DNA from: an uncultured Selenomonadaceae bacterium
GTDB taxonomy: Bacteria; Bacillota; Negativicutes; Selenomonadales; Selenomonadaceae
DNA length: 18,564 bases
Reading direction: 5' to 3'
NCBI GenBank assembly: GCA_910579115.1
Contig: CAJTSO010000025.1
Location: 2,864-21,427, forward strand
The notes under the pieces are model-generated. The model was not told the origin of the DNA. It made no database searches and worked only from the letters and a program-made list of their open reading frames with translations. The position numbers were made by a program, and so were the translations under genes. The stretch's first letter is position 1; the number at the start of each line of letters is the position of its first letter. This document shows positions 1-6,862 of this stretch, in pieces.

Positions 1-312
1 CTCTTTCCAGGCCCTTTCGATCATGGGGGCGTCAAGGTGGCAGCCCCCCTGGGTGTTTAACTGGATTGCCCTGATCCCTATGGCTTCAATGCGGGCCGCA
101 TCCCTTTCCGTGAACAGGTCTCCTTCAATAACGGCGACCCGAAGGCTTCCGTCCAGCTGCTGAAAAACCTTTTCCAGCAGGGCAGTTTTTCCCGCCCCGG
201 GGGAGCCGATTATATTCAGGACAAAAATGCCCTTTTCCCGAAACAGTTCAGCCAGCTTGGCCGCCGCCCGGTTATTTTCCCCCAGAATATCGCTTTTTAC
301 TTCTATTCTCAT
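1..312 (-). CDS. hypB: HypB, hydrogenase nickel-insertion GTPase (partial, C-terminal half outside window)
   Basis: The visible part is the first 104 codons; the gene runs off the window edge. HypB is a cytoplasmic SIMIBI-class GTPase that works with HypA to load nickel into the hydrogenase large subunit. Visible motifs are a Walker A loop GSPGAGKT (residues 36-43), an EGD segment (63-65) corresponding to the switch/metal region, and GGCHLDA (89-95), whose Cys91-His92 pair matches the GTPase-domain metal site of the family. The start is ATG with AGGAG five bases upstream. The protein begins almost directly at the GTPase domain. It lacks the N-terminal CxxCGC motif and His-rich stretch found in E. 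coli-type HypB; these appear instead on the small protein at 777-1052. It lies 14 bp after the hypA stop, so the two are co-transcribed. Identification is firm. Confidence 0.95.
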   Translation of the reverse strand, partial: MRIEVKSDILGENNRAAAKLAELFREKGIFVLNIIGSPGAGKTALLEKVFQQLDGSLRVAVIEGDLFTERDAARIEAIGIRAIQLNTQGGCHLDAPMIERAWKE

Positions 313-326
313 ATATACTCCTGCCG

Positions 327-722
327 CTATTCAATATCCAGATAGTCCACCTGCATTTCCCGGCCGCTGATTACCTCCAGGGGCTCGCCGCAAAATGGGC
401 AAACGAAACTACATGGCATTAGCCGGGGGCCGTATTCCAGCTCGATAAGGCCTGCCGACTCCTGCATTTTCTTTCCGATGGGCACTTCCCTTTCACAATT
501 ATGACAGCGGCCCACCAGCGGGATACGGTTTATTACGAGGGCGGAATTTTCCGCCGCCGTTCCTCTCGTCACCACCAGCCAGGCAGTCCGCAGGGCATAT
601 TCCTCCACGCCGGAAAGCTCTCCCAGCTTCAGTCCCACCTGATCAATCACGGCGCCTTTGTTCCGGTGAAGATAATCCAGGGCAATGGACAAAATCCCCT
701 CCGCAATGGCTCCCTCATGCAC
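327..722 (-). CDS. hypA: HypA, hydrogenase nickel-insertion protein
   Basis: This is a 131-aa nickel/zinc metallochaperone for [NiFe]-hydrogenase maturation, acting in the cytoplasm with HypB. The start is GTG, preceded by AGAGGTG eight bases upstream. It is fixed by function, because the resulting N-terminus Met-His-Glu supplies the His2 nickel ligand of the family. The structural zinc site is visible as Cys73-x2-Cys76 and Cys108-x2-Cys111, with an extra Cys104 close by. HypA is usually about 115 residues, so this one is slightly long, with extra residues between the two zinc knuckles and at the C-terminus. A strong terminator-like hairpin (737-768) ends directly against its ribosome-binding site. 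Expression therefore probably depends on read-through from the hya genes, since there is no room for a separate promoter. Confidence 0.95.
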   Translation of the reverse strand: MHEGAIAEGILSIALDYLHRNKGAVIDQVGLKLGELSGVEEYALRTAWLVVTRGTAAENSALVINRIPLVGRCHNCEREVPIGKKMQESAGLIELEYGPRLMPCSFVCPFCGEPLEVISGREMQVDYLDIE

Positions 723-736
723 GAGACTTCACCTCT

Positions 737-768
737 AAAAAACGGGGACAGACCACCGCCTATCCCCG
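737..768 (-). terminator. Intrinsic terminator or attenuator between the His/Cys-rich protein gene and hypA
   Basis: On the minus strand a 9-bp stem (CGGGGATAG pairing with CTGTCCCCG, one G-U pair, 8-nt loop) is followed at once by six T residues. This is a classic rho-independent terminator. It sits 9 bp after the stop codon at 777 and its T-tract touches the hypA ribosome-binding site. It would end the hyaABC transcript, with hypAB made only from read-through or from regulated antitermination. The hairpin is seen directly; the regulatory reading is inference. Confidence 0.8.
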
Positions 769-776
769 GATTTTCC

Positions 777-1052
777 TTAAATCGTTACCTTTAGTCCCCG
801 CTTTTCAAACGCCATTATCAGATCGGTCAGCCCAGTGACTCCATTCTGATAACTGACGCCAATGACCTCGCTGTCCTCATGGGTATGAACCTCGAGAATC
901 CCCGGCAAGCCGTACAGCTCCTGCCTGATCTCTTCAGTCTGGGCCCCGGTTATTCCGGTTGCCCTGAGGTGCAGGTGACTTGTTCCGGCAGGCAGCTCAT
1001 GGTCGTGATCATGATGATGGTCATGATTTCCGCATCCACAGATTCCACACAC
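777..1052 (-). CDS. Small His/Cys-rich protein: HypB-like nickel-binding N-terminus joined to an HMA-like domain
   Basis: This is a 91-aa protein encoded between hyaC and hypA. The GTG start has AGAAGG seven bases upstream, and lies 26 bp after the hyaC stop. Residues 1-8 read MCGICGCG, placing Cys2, Cys5 and Cys7 exactly where E. coli HypB has its high-affinity nickel site. Residues 10-18 are an alternating His/Asp run (HDHHHDHDH), followed by His26 and His28. Residues 27-91 have the beta-alpha-beta-beta-alpha-beta look of a heavy-metal-associated domain (LPG near residue 50, alternating V/I strands), but the usual CxxC is absent. The HypB encoded nearby lacks such an N-terminus, so I infer a detached nickel-binding or storage module serving hydrogenase maturation. 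The family name is unknown to me. It could also be a general metal-storage peptide. Confidence 0.8.
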   Translation of the reverse strand: MCGICGCGNHDHHHDHDHELPAGTSHLHLRATGITGAQTEEIRQELYGLPGILEVHTHEDSEVIGVSYQNGVTGLTDLIMAFEKRGLKVTI

Positions 1053-1078
1053 AGTAAAGCCTTCTTTCTATACAACAA

Positions 1079-1777
1079 TCAGATTATCTCCTTAACATCG
1101 GTAGGCACATGCACGAGAACCTTGCTGCCGGAGAACATACTGGACACTTCGCTCTCCCCCTCCATGAACTCCGCCCGGGTAACCATGTAGAGGTGCCCGG
1201 AGGCAAAGAGAATGATCGCCCAGGCCGCGTAGTGGTGGACGAGATGAGTCATAAACTCGCTGCCCAGGGCAGTATTCACCCAAGAGAAGGCGAAGGCCCA
1301 GACGCTGTCCGGATTCACCATCAGGTACATGGCAAAGCCGGTAAACACCTCGATGGCCACCAGCACATACAGAAAAGCGTATGACATCCTGGCCAGCGGA
1401 TTGCGCAGATAGGATTTGTGGGCCTTTCTGAGCAGCATATAGTGGAGGGTAACATCAATCGTTTCCCAGTAGAAATGCCCCTCCCAAAAGCGGGGGAAAA
1501 GCCGGTCTCCCTTGTTGATGATAAAGCCGTATACCCTCAGCAAGAAGGAGGCGCAAAACACAAAGGCTGCCAGAAAATGCAGATTCCGTACTACATTCGT
1601 CAGAAGAAAGGTTGAGGATGGCTCAAAGTTCATGATTTCCAGGGGCTTGCCGATGAGGATGCCGGTGACGAACAAAACGCAGATACAATCCACCATTATC
1701 CAGTGAAACAGCCGGAGGAAGGGACTGAACAAATAGTAAATCCGGCGCTGAACAACGCTGACATTACTTGCATCCAT
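1079..1777 (-). CDS. hyaC: HyaC, cytochrome b subunit of uptake [NiFe]-hydrogenase
   Basis: This is an integral membrane dihaem cytochrome b that anchors the hydrogenase and passes electrons from H2 to the quinone pool. There are four hydrophobic segments (about residues 25-45, 65-88, 132-155 and 180-203, numbered from the upstream ATG at 1783). Candidate haem ligands are His27, His69, His183/184 and His197, in the family pattern of FHW at the first helix and HxxHH ... GHLY at the last. Two ATGs compete. AGGAGG is 9 bases from the ATG at 1777 but only 3 bases from the one at 1783, so I prefer 1777 (232 aa). The gene overlaps the 3' end of hyaB by 14 nt, which implies translational coupling. 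Length and topology are normal for the HyaC/HupC/HoxZ family. Confidence 0.93.
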   Translation of the reverse strand: MDASNVSVVQRRIYYLFSPFLRLFHWIMVDCICVLFVTGILIGKPLEIMNFEPSSTFLLTNVVRNLHFLAAFVFCASFLLRVYGFIINKGDRLFPRFWEGHFYWETIDVTLHYMLLRKAHKSYLRNPLARMSYAFLYVLVAIEVFTGFAMYLMVNPDSVWAFAFSWVNTALGSEFMTHLVHHYAAWAIILFASGHLYMVTRAEFMEGESEVSSMFSGSKVLVHVPTDVKEII

Positions 1778-3689
1778 CGCCATTCGCCTCCTCTACTCTC
1801 GATCCGCTGTATGGATCTGTAGTCACGATGCGAAGCTCCTCTCCCTGCAGATCATACAGATGAGTCGCGCAGGCCATGCAGGGATCAAAGGAGCGAATGA
1901 CCTTCAAAATCTCCAAAGGCTGACGGGGATTTTTCACCCTTGTCTGCATCATTGCCGCCTCGTAGGCCCCCCGTCCGGCCTTATCATCCCGAGGGCAGGC
2001 GTTCCAGGTCGTGGGAACGATGCACTGGTAATTGTCGATTTTTCCGCCGTCAATGGTAACCCAATGGCTCAAAGCCCCCCGGGGCGCCTCGTAGAGGCCG
2101 ACTCCCCGAGCCTGCTTCGGCCAGGCCGACGGATCCCAGCGCTCCATATTTGCCACTTGAGTATCACCGGTGCGGACATTGGCGATTAGCCGGTCAAAGA
2201 AATACCTGGCAATCTCCGAATTAAGCTGAGCGTCCATGGCCCGGGCAACCATGCGGCCTACCATGGTAGGCATCCATTCCTCGGCCCGCCTGCCCAACAG
2301 GGAGGAAACGTAGTCCACCTGGTCCACCATCAGCTTCTCGGCCCAGGTCATGTCAGGCAGAATCTGCTGCCTGGCCTTCGTGTAAACGATGATGTAACGG
2401 GCCAAGGGGCCCACTTCACAAAGCCTTCCCTTCCATCGAGGCGTCTTGACCCAGGAGTACTTGCCCTGTTCGTCGAGGGCCCGCCAATCTGTATCGGTTC
2501 CGTCCTTCGGTCCCGTATAGTCAGGTTCGGTCTGTCCCTTCCAGGGGTGAAGCTCCTCCGCTCCCTGATACCTGAACCAGGCATGGCCCACACTTTCCCC
2601 GAAAGCGCTGCCATCGGTAAGGTCCTCCGCTGAAATCCTGTGGACATCGGCAATTTGCGCCCCCCGGCCAAAATTCTCAACGACCCCGTTGGTCCGAACC
2701 AGCAGATTATTAAAGAAACCGCCCTCCTTTGTATTCAGGAAAGGCTCCTCCGGGAAGGAGCCAAAACCCAGCACCCGTTCCCCGGCCAGCCCGCCCCCGT
2801 CAAGGTAGCCTGCTTTCACATAAGCCGAGGCCATGGCCAAGGCATCCGGCAGGTAATACCTGGCTGCGAGGCGGCGGCCCAAATCAATGGCCTTTTTCAC
2901 CTCCGCCAGACGGGCGGCGTTAATGGGAGAATTTCCGTCCCGGAGGGAAATCGAGCAGGGCATACCGCCCATTACATAGTGGGGGTGGGGATTTTTGCCG
3001 CCAAAAATAACATGGGGCGTTACCAGCTCCCGCTGCCGGTCAAGCATTTCCAAATAGTGGCAGACAGCGACGAGATGAACCTCCGGAGGCAGCAAATTGT
3101 AGTCGGGATGCTCCCACCACTGGGCCGAGAATATCCCCAGCTGCCCACTGTCTACTATTGTCTTCAATTTACGCTGCACCGTCCGGAAATAATCCGGAGT
3201 GGCCGCCGGAAAATCCTTCGGGGCGGAGGAATATACCTCTTCCAAGGTCGGATTTGGCACCCTGTAAGTCTCCGCCAGGGAAGCAGCAATCCGGGCGGAG
3301 GCGACCGGGTCTGCCGACAGAGCCGCCACGGGGCTCACCCAGTCCAGGCCATGCAGGTGATAGAAATGAATGGTGTGATCCTGCACCGTAAGGGAGGCCC
3401 CCATTATATTTCTTATATAATTTGCATTTTTCGGTATCTTGATACTTAAAGCGTCTTCCACAGCCCGGAGAGAGGCCAGGGCATGGGCCGTCGTGCATAC
3501 TCCACAAATCCGCTGAATGTAGGCCCAGGCATCACGGGGATCACGGCCGTGCATTATAAGCTCCAGACCGCGCCAGGCTGTACCGGAGGAAAGGGCATCA
3601 GCCACCCGTCCGGAGGTCTCGTCAATCATCAGCTCTACCCTAAGGTGCCCCTCTATGCGGGTAACCGGATCAACTACTACGTGCTGCAT
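1764..3689 (-). CDS. hyaB: HyaB, [NiFe]-hydrogenase large (catalytic) subunit
   Basis: The 641-aa large subunit carries the Ni-Fe active site. The N-terminal L1 motif is RICGVCTTAH (Cys62, Cys65) and the C-terminal L2 motif is DPCMACATH (Cys604, Cys607, His610), giving the four nickel-ligating cysteines. The early DPVTRIEGH motif (residues 8-16) is typical of group 1 respiratory uptake enzymes. In this family a maturation protease cuts after the His of L2 once nickel is in. Here the removed tail would be 31 residues and ends in Cys-Lys, about twice the usual length. The start ATG overlaps the hyaA stop as TAATG, with GGGAGGG just upstream. The protein has no signal peptide and is expected to cross the membrane by riding with HyaA through Tat. 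Confidence 0.97.
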   Translation of the reverse strand: MQHVVVDPVTRIEGHLRVELMIDETSGRVADALSSGTAWRGLELIMHGRDPRDAWAYIQRICGVCTTAHALASLRAVEDALSIKIPKNANYIRNIMGASLTVQDHTIHFYHLHGLDWVSPVAALSADPVASARIAASLAETYRVPNPTLEEVYSSAPKDFPAATPDYFRTVQRKLKTIVDSGQLGIFSAQWWEHPDYNLLPPEVHLVAVCHYLEMLDRQRELVTPHVIFGGKNPHPHYVMGGMPCSISLRDGNSPINAARLAEVKKAIDLGRRLAARYYLPDALAMASAYVKAGYLDGGGLAGERVLGFGSFPEEPFLNTKEGGFFNNLLVRTNGVVENFGRGAQIADVHRISAEDLTDGSAFGESVGHAWFRYQGAEELHPWKGQTEPDYTGPKDGTDTDWRALDEQGKYSWVKTPRWKGRLCEVGPLARYIIVYTKARQQILPDMTWAEKLMVDQVDYVSSLLGRRAEEWMPTMVGRMVARAMDAQLNSEIARYFFDRLIANVRTGDTQVANMERWDPSAWPKQARGVGLYEAPRGALSHWVTIDGGKIDNYQCIVPTTWNACPRDDKAGRGAYEAAMMQTRVKNPRQPLEILKVIRSFDPCMACATHLYDLQGEELRIVTTDPYSGSRVEEANGDGCK

Positions 3690-4798
3690 TATTTATTCCC
3701 TCCCTGACCATTCATGATGCGGTGAGCCTCGGCTGCCTCCGCTTCGTCACGCTTCTTTTTCTGCAGCAGGGACAAGGCCCCATGGACGGCCACCCCCGCT
3801 ACGGAGGCGGCGGCCAGCCCGGTGCCGATCATATCGATATCCCCCATGGGTCCGTACTTCGGCAGTCTTTCCGAGAAGGGCGCCTCATCCCAGAATTTTG
3901 CAGAAGTGCAGCCGATGCAGGCAGCACCGGACTGAATCGGATAGGACATCCCCTGATACCAGCGCATATTTCCGCAGGAGCTATAGGTCACCGGCCCGCG
4001 GCAGCCCAGGCGGTACAGGCACCAGCCGGCCTTTGCACCCGCGTCATCATAGCGGTCGGCGAACATTCCCGCATCGAAAAAGGGGCGCCGGTAGCAGGTA
4101 TCATGAATCCGATTTCCGAAGAACTGCTTGGGGCGGTTGTCGCTGTCAAGAGGTGGCAGCACGCCAAACATCGCCAAGTGCATTACGACACCGGTCATGA
4201 CTTCCGGAACCGGAGGACAGCCTGGGACATTCACCACCGCCCTGGCCGAAATGTACCGGCTTATTCCCGCCGAGCCGGTAGGATTCGGTTTCGCCGCCTG
4301 TATTCCCCCGTAGGCGGCGCAGGAACCGTAGGCGATGACCGCCGCCGCCCCCGCCGCCGCTTCCCGCAGAATTTTCATAAATGGCCTGCCGCCGGACATA
4401 CAGTAAATTCCGTTGTCGCCGGTGGCCACCGCACCCTCCACCGCCAGGATATATTTCCCCCGATGCTCTTTCATCATCTTTTCCAAATGGGTTTCCAGAT
4501 CGTCGCCGCTGCCGGCGCTCAAAAGATGGCTGTACTCCAGGGAAATACTATTCAGCAGCACATCGGAGGGCAGCGGCGCCCCGGTACGGACGAAGGATTC
4601 GCTGCAGCCGGTGCATTCCTGACCGCTGAGCCACAACACCACCGGCAGAGGCTTGGTTTCCGCCGCCTCGACCACCCGGGATACAAAATCAGTGCTCAGA
4701 CCCATCAGCGAAGTCAAGGCCACACAGCTTTTCAAAAAAGAACGGCGGCTTACGCCTTTATTCAGACAGGCTTCCCACAGCGTCTCACGCTCTTTCAA
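3689..4798 (-). CDS. hyaA: HyaA, [NiFe]-hydrogenase small subunit with Tat signal
   Basis: The iron-sulphur small subunit relays electrons from the Ni-Fe site. I choose a TTG start at 4798 (369 aa): GGGGAGG lies 8 bases upstream, and the resulting N-terminus (MKERETLWEACLNKG, then the twin-arginine motif SRRSFLK at residues 17-23) matches the family. A longer frame begins 15 codons earlier but has no ribosome-binding site. Ligands, numbered from the TTG, are: proximal cluster Cys62, Cys65, Cys160, Cys194; distal cluster His232, Cys235, Cys260, Cys266; medial 3Fe-4S cluster Cys275, Cys294, Cys297. The proximal motif is ECTGCSES, not CTCC, so it lacks the two extra cysteines of oxygen-tolerant hydrogenases. 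A hydrophobic C-terminal anchor (about 323-345) precedes a charged tail. It is the first gene of the operon. Confidence 0.96.
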   Translation of the reverse strand: MKERETLWEACLNKGVSRRSFLKSCVALTSLMGLSTDFVSRVVEAAETKPLPVVLWLSGQECTGCSESFVRTGAPLPSDVLLNSISLEYSHLLSAGSGDDLETHLEKMMKEHRGKYILAVEGAVATGDNGIYCMSGGRPFMKILREAAAGAAAVIAYGSCAAYGGIQAAKPNPTGSAGISRYISARAVVNVPGCPPVPEVMTGVVMHLAMFGVLPPLDSDNRPKQFFGNRIHDTCYRRPFFDAGMFADRYDDAGAKAGWCLYRLGCRGPVTYSSCGNMRWYQGMSYPIQSGAACIGCTSAKFWDEAPFSERLPKYGPMGDIDMIGTGLAAASVAGVAVHGALSLLQKKKRDEAEAAEAHRIMNGQGGNK

Positions 4799-4806
4799 GG
4801 AAATTT

Positions 4807-4813
4807 CCTCCCC
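4807..4813 (-). promoter_or_regulatory. Ribosome-binding site that sets the hyaA start at TTG 4798
   Basis: GGGGAGG on the minus strand is 8 bases upstream of the TTG. The upstream TTG/ATG/ATG cluster at 4835-4843 has no comparable site. Confidence 0.8.
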
Positions 4814-4894
4814 TCTGCCCGCAGAAGCAGGTACCATCATCAAAAATCAAGCGTCTATAATCGGCGCTTCCGTTATGGACAAACAGCCATTTTT

Positions 4895-4924
4895 ATTATA
4901 ATGCAGTCCTTCGGGAAATTGCAA
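4895..4924 (-). promoter_or_regulatory. Probable sigma-70 promoter of the hya operon
   Basis: The minus strand has TTGCAA (4924-4919) as -35, an 18-bp spacer, and a perfect TATAAT (4900-4895) as -10. This predicts a transcript start near 4888 and a leader of about 90 nt ahead of the hyaA TTG. The -35 sits inside a perfect inverted repeat (4915-4933). Confidence 0.7.
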
Positions 4925-4933
4925 GGCAATTTC
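4915..4933. promoter_or_regulatory. Perfect inverted repeat over the hya -35: candidate operator
   Basis: GAAATTGC - AAG - GCAATTTC is an 8+8 bp perfect palindrome with a 3-bp centre, covering the -35 hexamer of the hydrogenase promoter. The position suits a repressor. It does not match the Fnr, NikR or Rex consensus as I know them, so the regulator is unknown. Confidence 0.55.
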
Positions 4934-4982
4934 TCCTTATAAGCAAAGAGCGGTTATTTATGTACACAGCCATTCAGGTTAC

Positions 4983-5014
4983 AAAAATCCCGGGCGGATC
5001 GGCTCCACCCGGGA
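4983..5014 (-). terminator. Intrinsic terminator of gdhA
   Basis: On the minus strand TCCCGGGTGGA pairs with TCCGCCCGGGA (11 bp with one U-G pair, 5-nt loop), followed by TTTTTG. It lies 20-50 bp past the gdhA stop and separates gdhA from the hydrogenase operon. Confidence 0.88.
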
Positions 5015-5033
5015 CGAAAAATTTCTGCCGCAA

Positions 5034-6392
5034 TCAGACAATACCCTGAGCATACATAGCGGCAGCCACCTTCTGGAAACCGGCGATGTTGGCTCCGGCC
5101 AGGAAGTTATTCGTCAGGCCGTAGTGCTCGGCGGCCTCCTTTGCCTGCTTGTAGGAATTAATCATAATGGCCTTGAGACGCTGGTCAACTTCCTCGAAGG
5201 TCCAGGAAAGACGCTCGGAATTCTGGCTCATTTCCAGAGCGGAGACGGAAACGCCGCCTACATTTGCCGCCTTGGCCGGAGCGAAGTACACGCCGTTCTC
5301 CTGGAGATAACCAATGGCATCCAGGGTACAGGGCATATTAGCCCCCTCGCCGACAGCGATTACTCCATTGGCCACGAGAGCCTGCGCAGCCTCCAGGTTC
5401 AGCTCGTTCTGGGTCGCGCAGGGAAGAGCGATCTCTCCCTTTACAGTCCATACCCCGGCGCAGCCCTCATGATACTCAACGCCCTCTTTACGCTCGGCAT
5501 ATTCCTTGATTCGGCCCCGTTCTACTTCCTTGATCTGCTTCAGGAGAGCCAGGTCGATACCCTCCGGGTCCACCACATAGCCGTTGGAATCGGAGCAGGT
5601 GATGGGCTTTGCCCCCAGCTGATAAGCCTTTTCCACCGCATAGATAGCCACATTACCGGAACCGGACACGAGGACGGTCTTGCCCTTCAGGCCGATGCCG
5701 TTATCCTTGAGCATACACTCCACAAAATAGAGGAGACCATAGCCGGTAGCTTCTGTGCGAACCAAAGAGCCCCCAAAGGCCAGGTGCTTTCCGGTGAGAA
5801 CGCCAGCTTCATAAGCATTCCGGATGCGCTTGTACTGACCGAAAAGGTAGCCGATCTCCCGGCCGCCCACGCCGATATCACCGGCGGGAACATCCACATC
5901 CGGACCGATGTGGCGAAAGAGCTCAGTCATGAAGCTCTGGCAGAAATGCATTACTTCCCGGTCGGACTTGCCTTTGGGATCAAAGTCGGACCCGCCCTTA
6001 CCGCCGCCGATGGGGAGGCCGGAGAGGGAATTCTTCAAAATCTGCTCGGTGGCGAGAAACTTCAGGATGGAAAGGTTTACAGAAGGATGGAAGCGAAGGC
6101 CGCCCTTATATGGTCCAATGGCGCTGGACATCTGAACCCGAAAGCCCCGGTTTACATGAAGCTTGCCGTTATCGTCATCCCAGGGAACCCGGAAGGTAAT
6201 GATCCGCTCTGGCTCAAAGAACCGCTCCAGGAGGCAGGCGTCCTCATACTCCGGGTGCTGGGCCATCACCGGGGTAATGGTGCTGAGGATTTCCTTGCAG
6301 GTGTTATGAAACTCCGGCTGATCCGGATCCCGCTTGATGATCTCCGCCAGTACCCGCTCACAATATTCTTTTGCTTTTTCCATATCTGCCAC
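5034..6392 (-). CDS. gdhA: GdhA, NADP-dependent glutamate dehydrogenase
   Basis: This 452-aa hexameric-type enzyme (EC 1.4.1.4) interconverts 2-oxoglutarate + ammonium + NADPH and glutamate in the cytoplasm, the entry point for ammonium assimilation. Visible landmarks are KGGLRFHP (97-103), the catalytic Lys132 in PIGGGKGGSDFDP and the catalytic Asp172 in PAGDIGVGGRE. These are 40 residues apart, as in the clostridial enzyme. The Rossmann motif is SGSGNVA (243-249), followed by CSDSNG (266-271), which resembles the NADP-type E. coli enzyme rather than the NAD type. The start is GTG with AAGGAG nine bases upstream; an ATG three codons in is a weaker alternative. The gene stands alone, with its own promoter, leader and terminator. 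Length is normal. Confidence 0.97.
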   Translation of the reverse strand: MADMEKAKEYCERVLAEIIKRDPDQPEFHNTCKEILSTITPVMAQHPEYEDACLLERFFEPERIITFRVPWDDDNGKLHVNRGFRVQMSSAIGPYKGGLRFHPSVNLSILKFLATEQILKNSLSGLPIGGGKGGSDFDPKGKSDREVMHFCQSFMTELFRHIGPDVDVPAGDIGVGGREIGYLFGQYKRIRNAYEAGVLTGKHLAFGGSLVRTEATGYGLLYFVECMLKDNGIGLKGKTVLVSGSGNVAIYAVEKAYQLGAKPITCSDSNGYVVDPEGIDLALLKQIKEVERGRIKEYAERKEGVEYHEGCAGVWTVKGEIALPCATQNELNLEAAQALVANGVIAVGEGANMPCTLDAIGYLQENGVYFAPAKAANVGGVSVSALEMSQNSERLSWTFEEVDQRLKAIMINSYKQAKEAAEHYGLTNNFLAGANIAGFQKVAAAMYAQGIV

Positions 6393-6537
6393 AATAAAAC
6401 ACTCCTTCTTTCGTGACCTTTGCTCGGGGCAGTCTGCCTCAGCGCAACTGTCATCGAGAAGATGAGGAAATCTGTTTGCGTTGGTTCAGGCGCCGTTACC
6501 CTTTGTTTAATCACATATCTGTTTTTTGACATTGCAG

Positions 6538-6566
6538 ATTATACAAAGAGTTTTTTATAAAATCAA
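6538..6566 (-). promoter_or_regulatory. Promoter of gdhA
   Basis: The minus strand has TTGATT (6566-6561), a 17-bp spacer, and a perfect TATAAT (6543-6538). Transcription should begin near 6531, leaving a leader of about 139 nt before the GTG at 6392. The leader contains a small GGCA/TGCC hairpin close to the ribosome-binding site, but no riboswitch I recognise. Confidence 0.75.
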
Positions 6567-6862
6567 GCTGTTTATTCATATAATATTGTATACATTCTGT
6601 AAAACTGTAATCCGAAAAAACTGTCTCACCTCGCTTCAACCCCTGTGTATACAGTATATACATGGACAGAAACACTTTACATCACCCAAACAAAGTCATC
6701 GTCCTCTTTTCATTTTTCTTCTGATGTTTTCTCTTTTTATACATATTACATTTATATTATGCACTTTTGATTTATTGTCTGTTTTCTTTACTTTACAAGA
6801 GAATTTACACAAAAATACACCCGGCAACTAACGGATTTAGCTACACGAGTGCATTTTCTTAA
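6567..6862. other. AT-rich intergenic region between the M48 gene and gdhA
   Basis: This stretch is about 300 bp without a credible gene on either strand and is strikingly AT-rich compared with its neighbours. It holds two short palindromic motifs: TGTATACA near 6587-6594, and TGTATA-5-TATACA near 6645-6662 (17 bp). Both lie upstream of the gdhA -35 and are possible regulator sites. After the M48 stop there is only a weak 6-bp hairpin (AGCTAA/TTAGTT) and no convincing terminator. Confidence 0.5.

Noticed and set aside
4842..4930. A 26-codon frame upstream of hyaA (TTG start with AAGGAG before it) as a leader peptide
   Set aside because: It starts upstream of the predicted transcription start near 4888, and its apparent ribosome-binding site overlaps the palindrome at the -35.
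6393..6531. A riboswitch in the gdhA leader (glutamine or other)
   Set aside because: I see only a small GGCA/TGCC hairpin and none of the conserved core sequences of the riboswitch classes I know. A covariance-model search would be decisive.
6645..6662. The 17-bp palindromic motif as a GlnR/TnrA site (TGTNA-7-TNACA)
   Set aside because: The length fits, but the required A at position 5 and T at position 13 are both absent. It is kept only as an unassigned palindrome.
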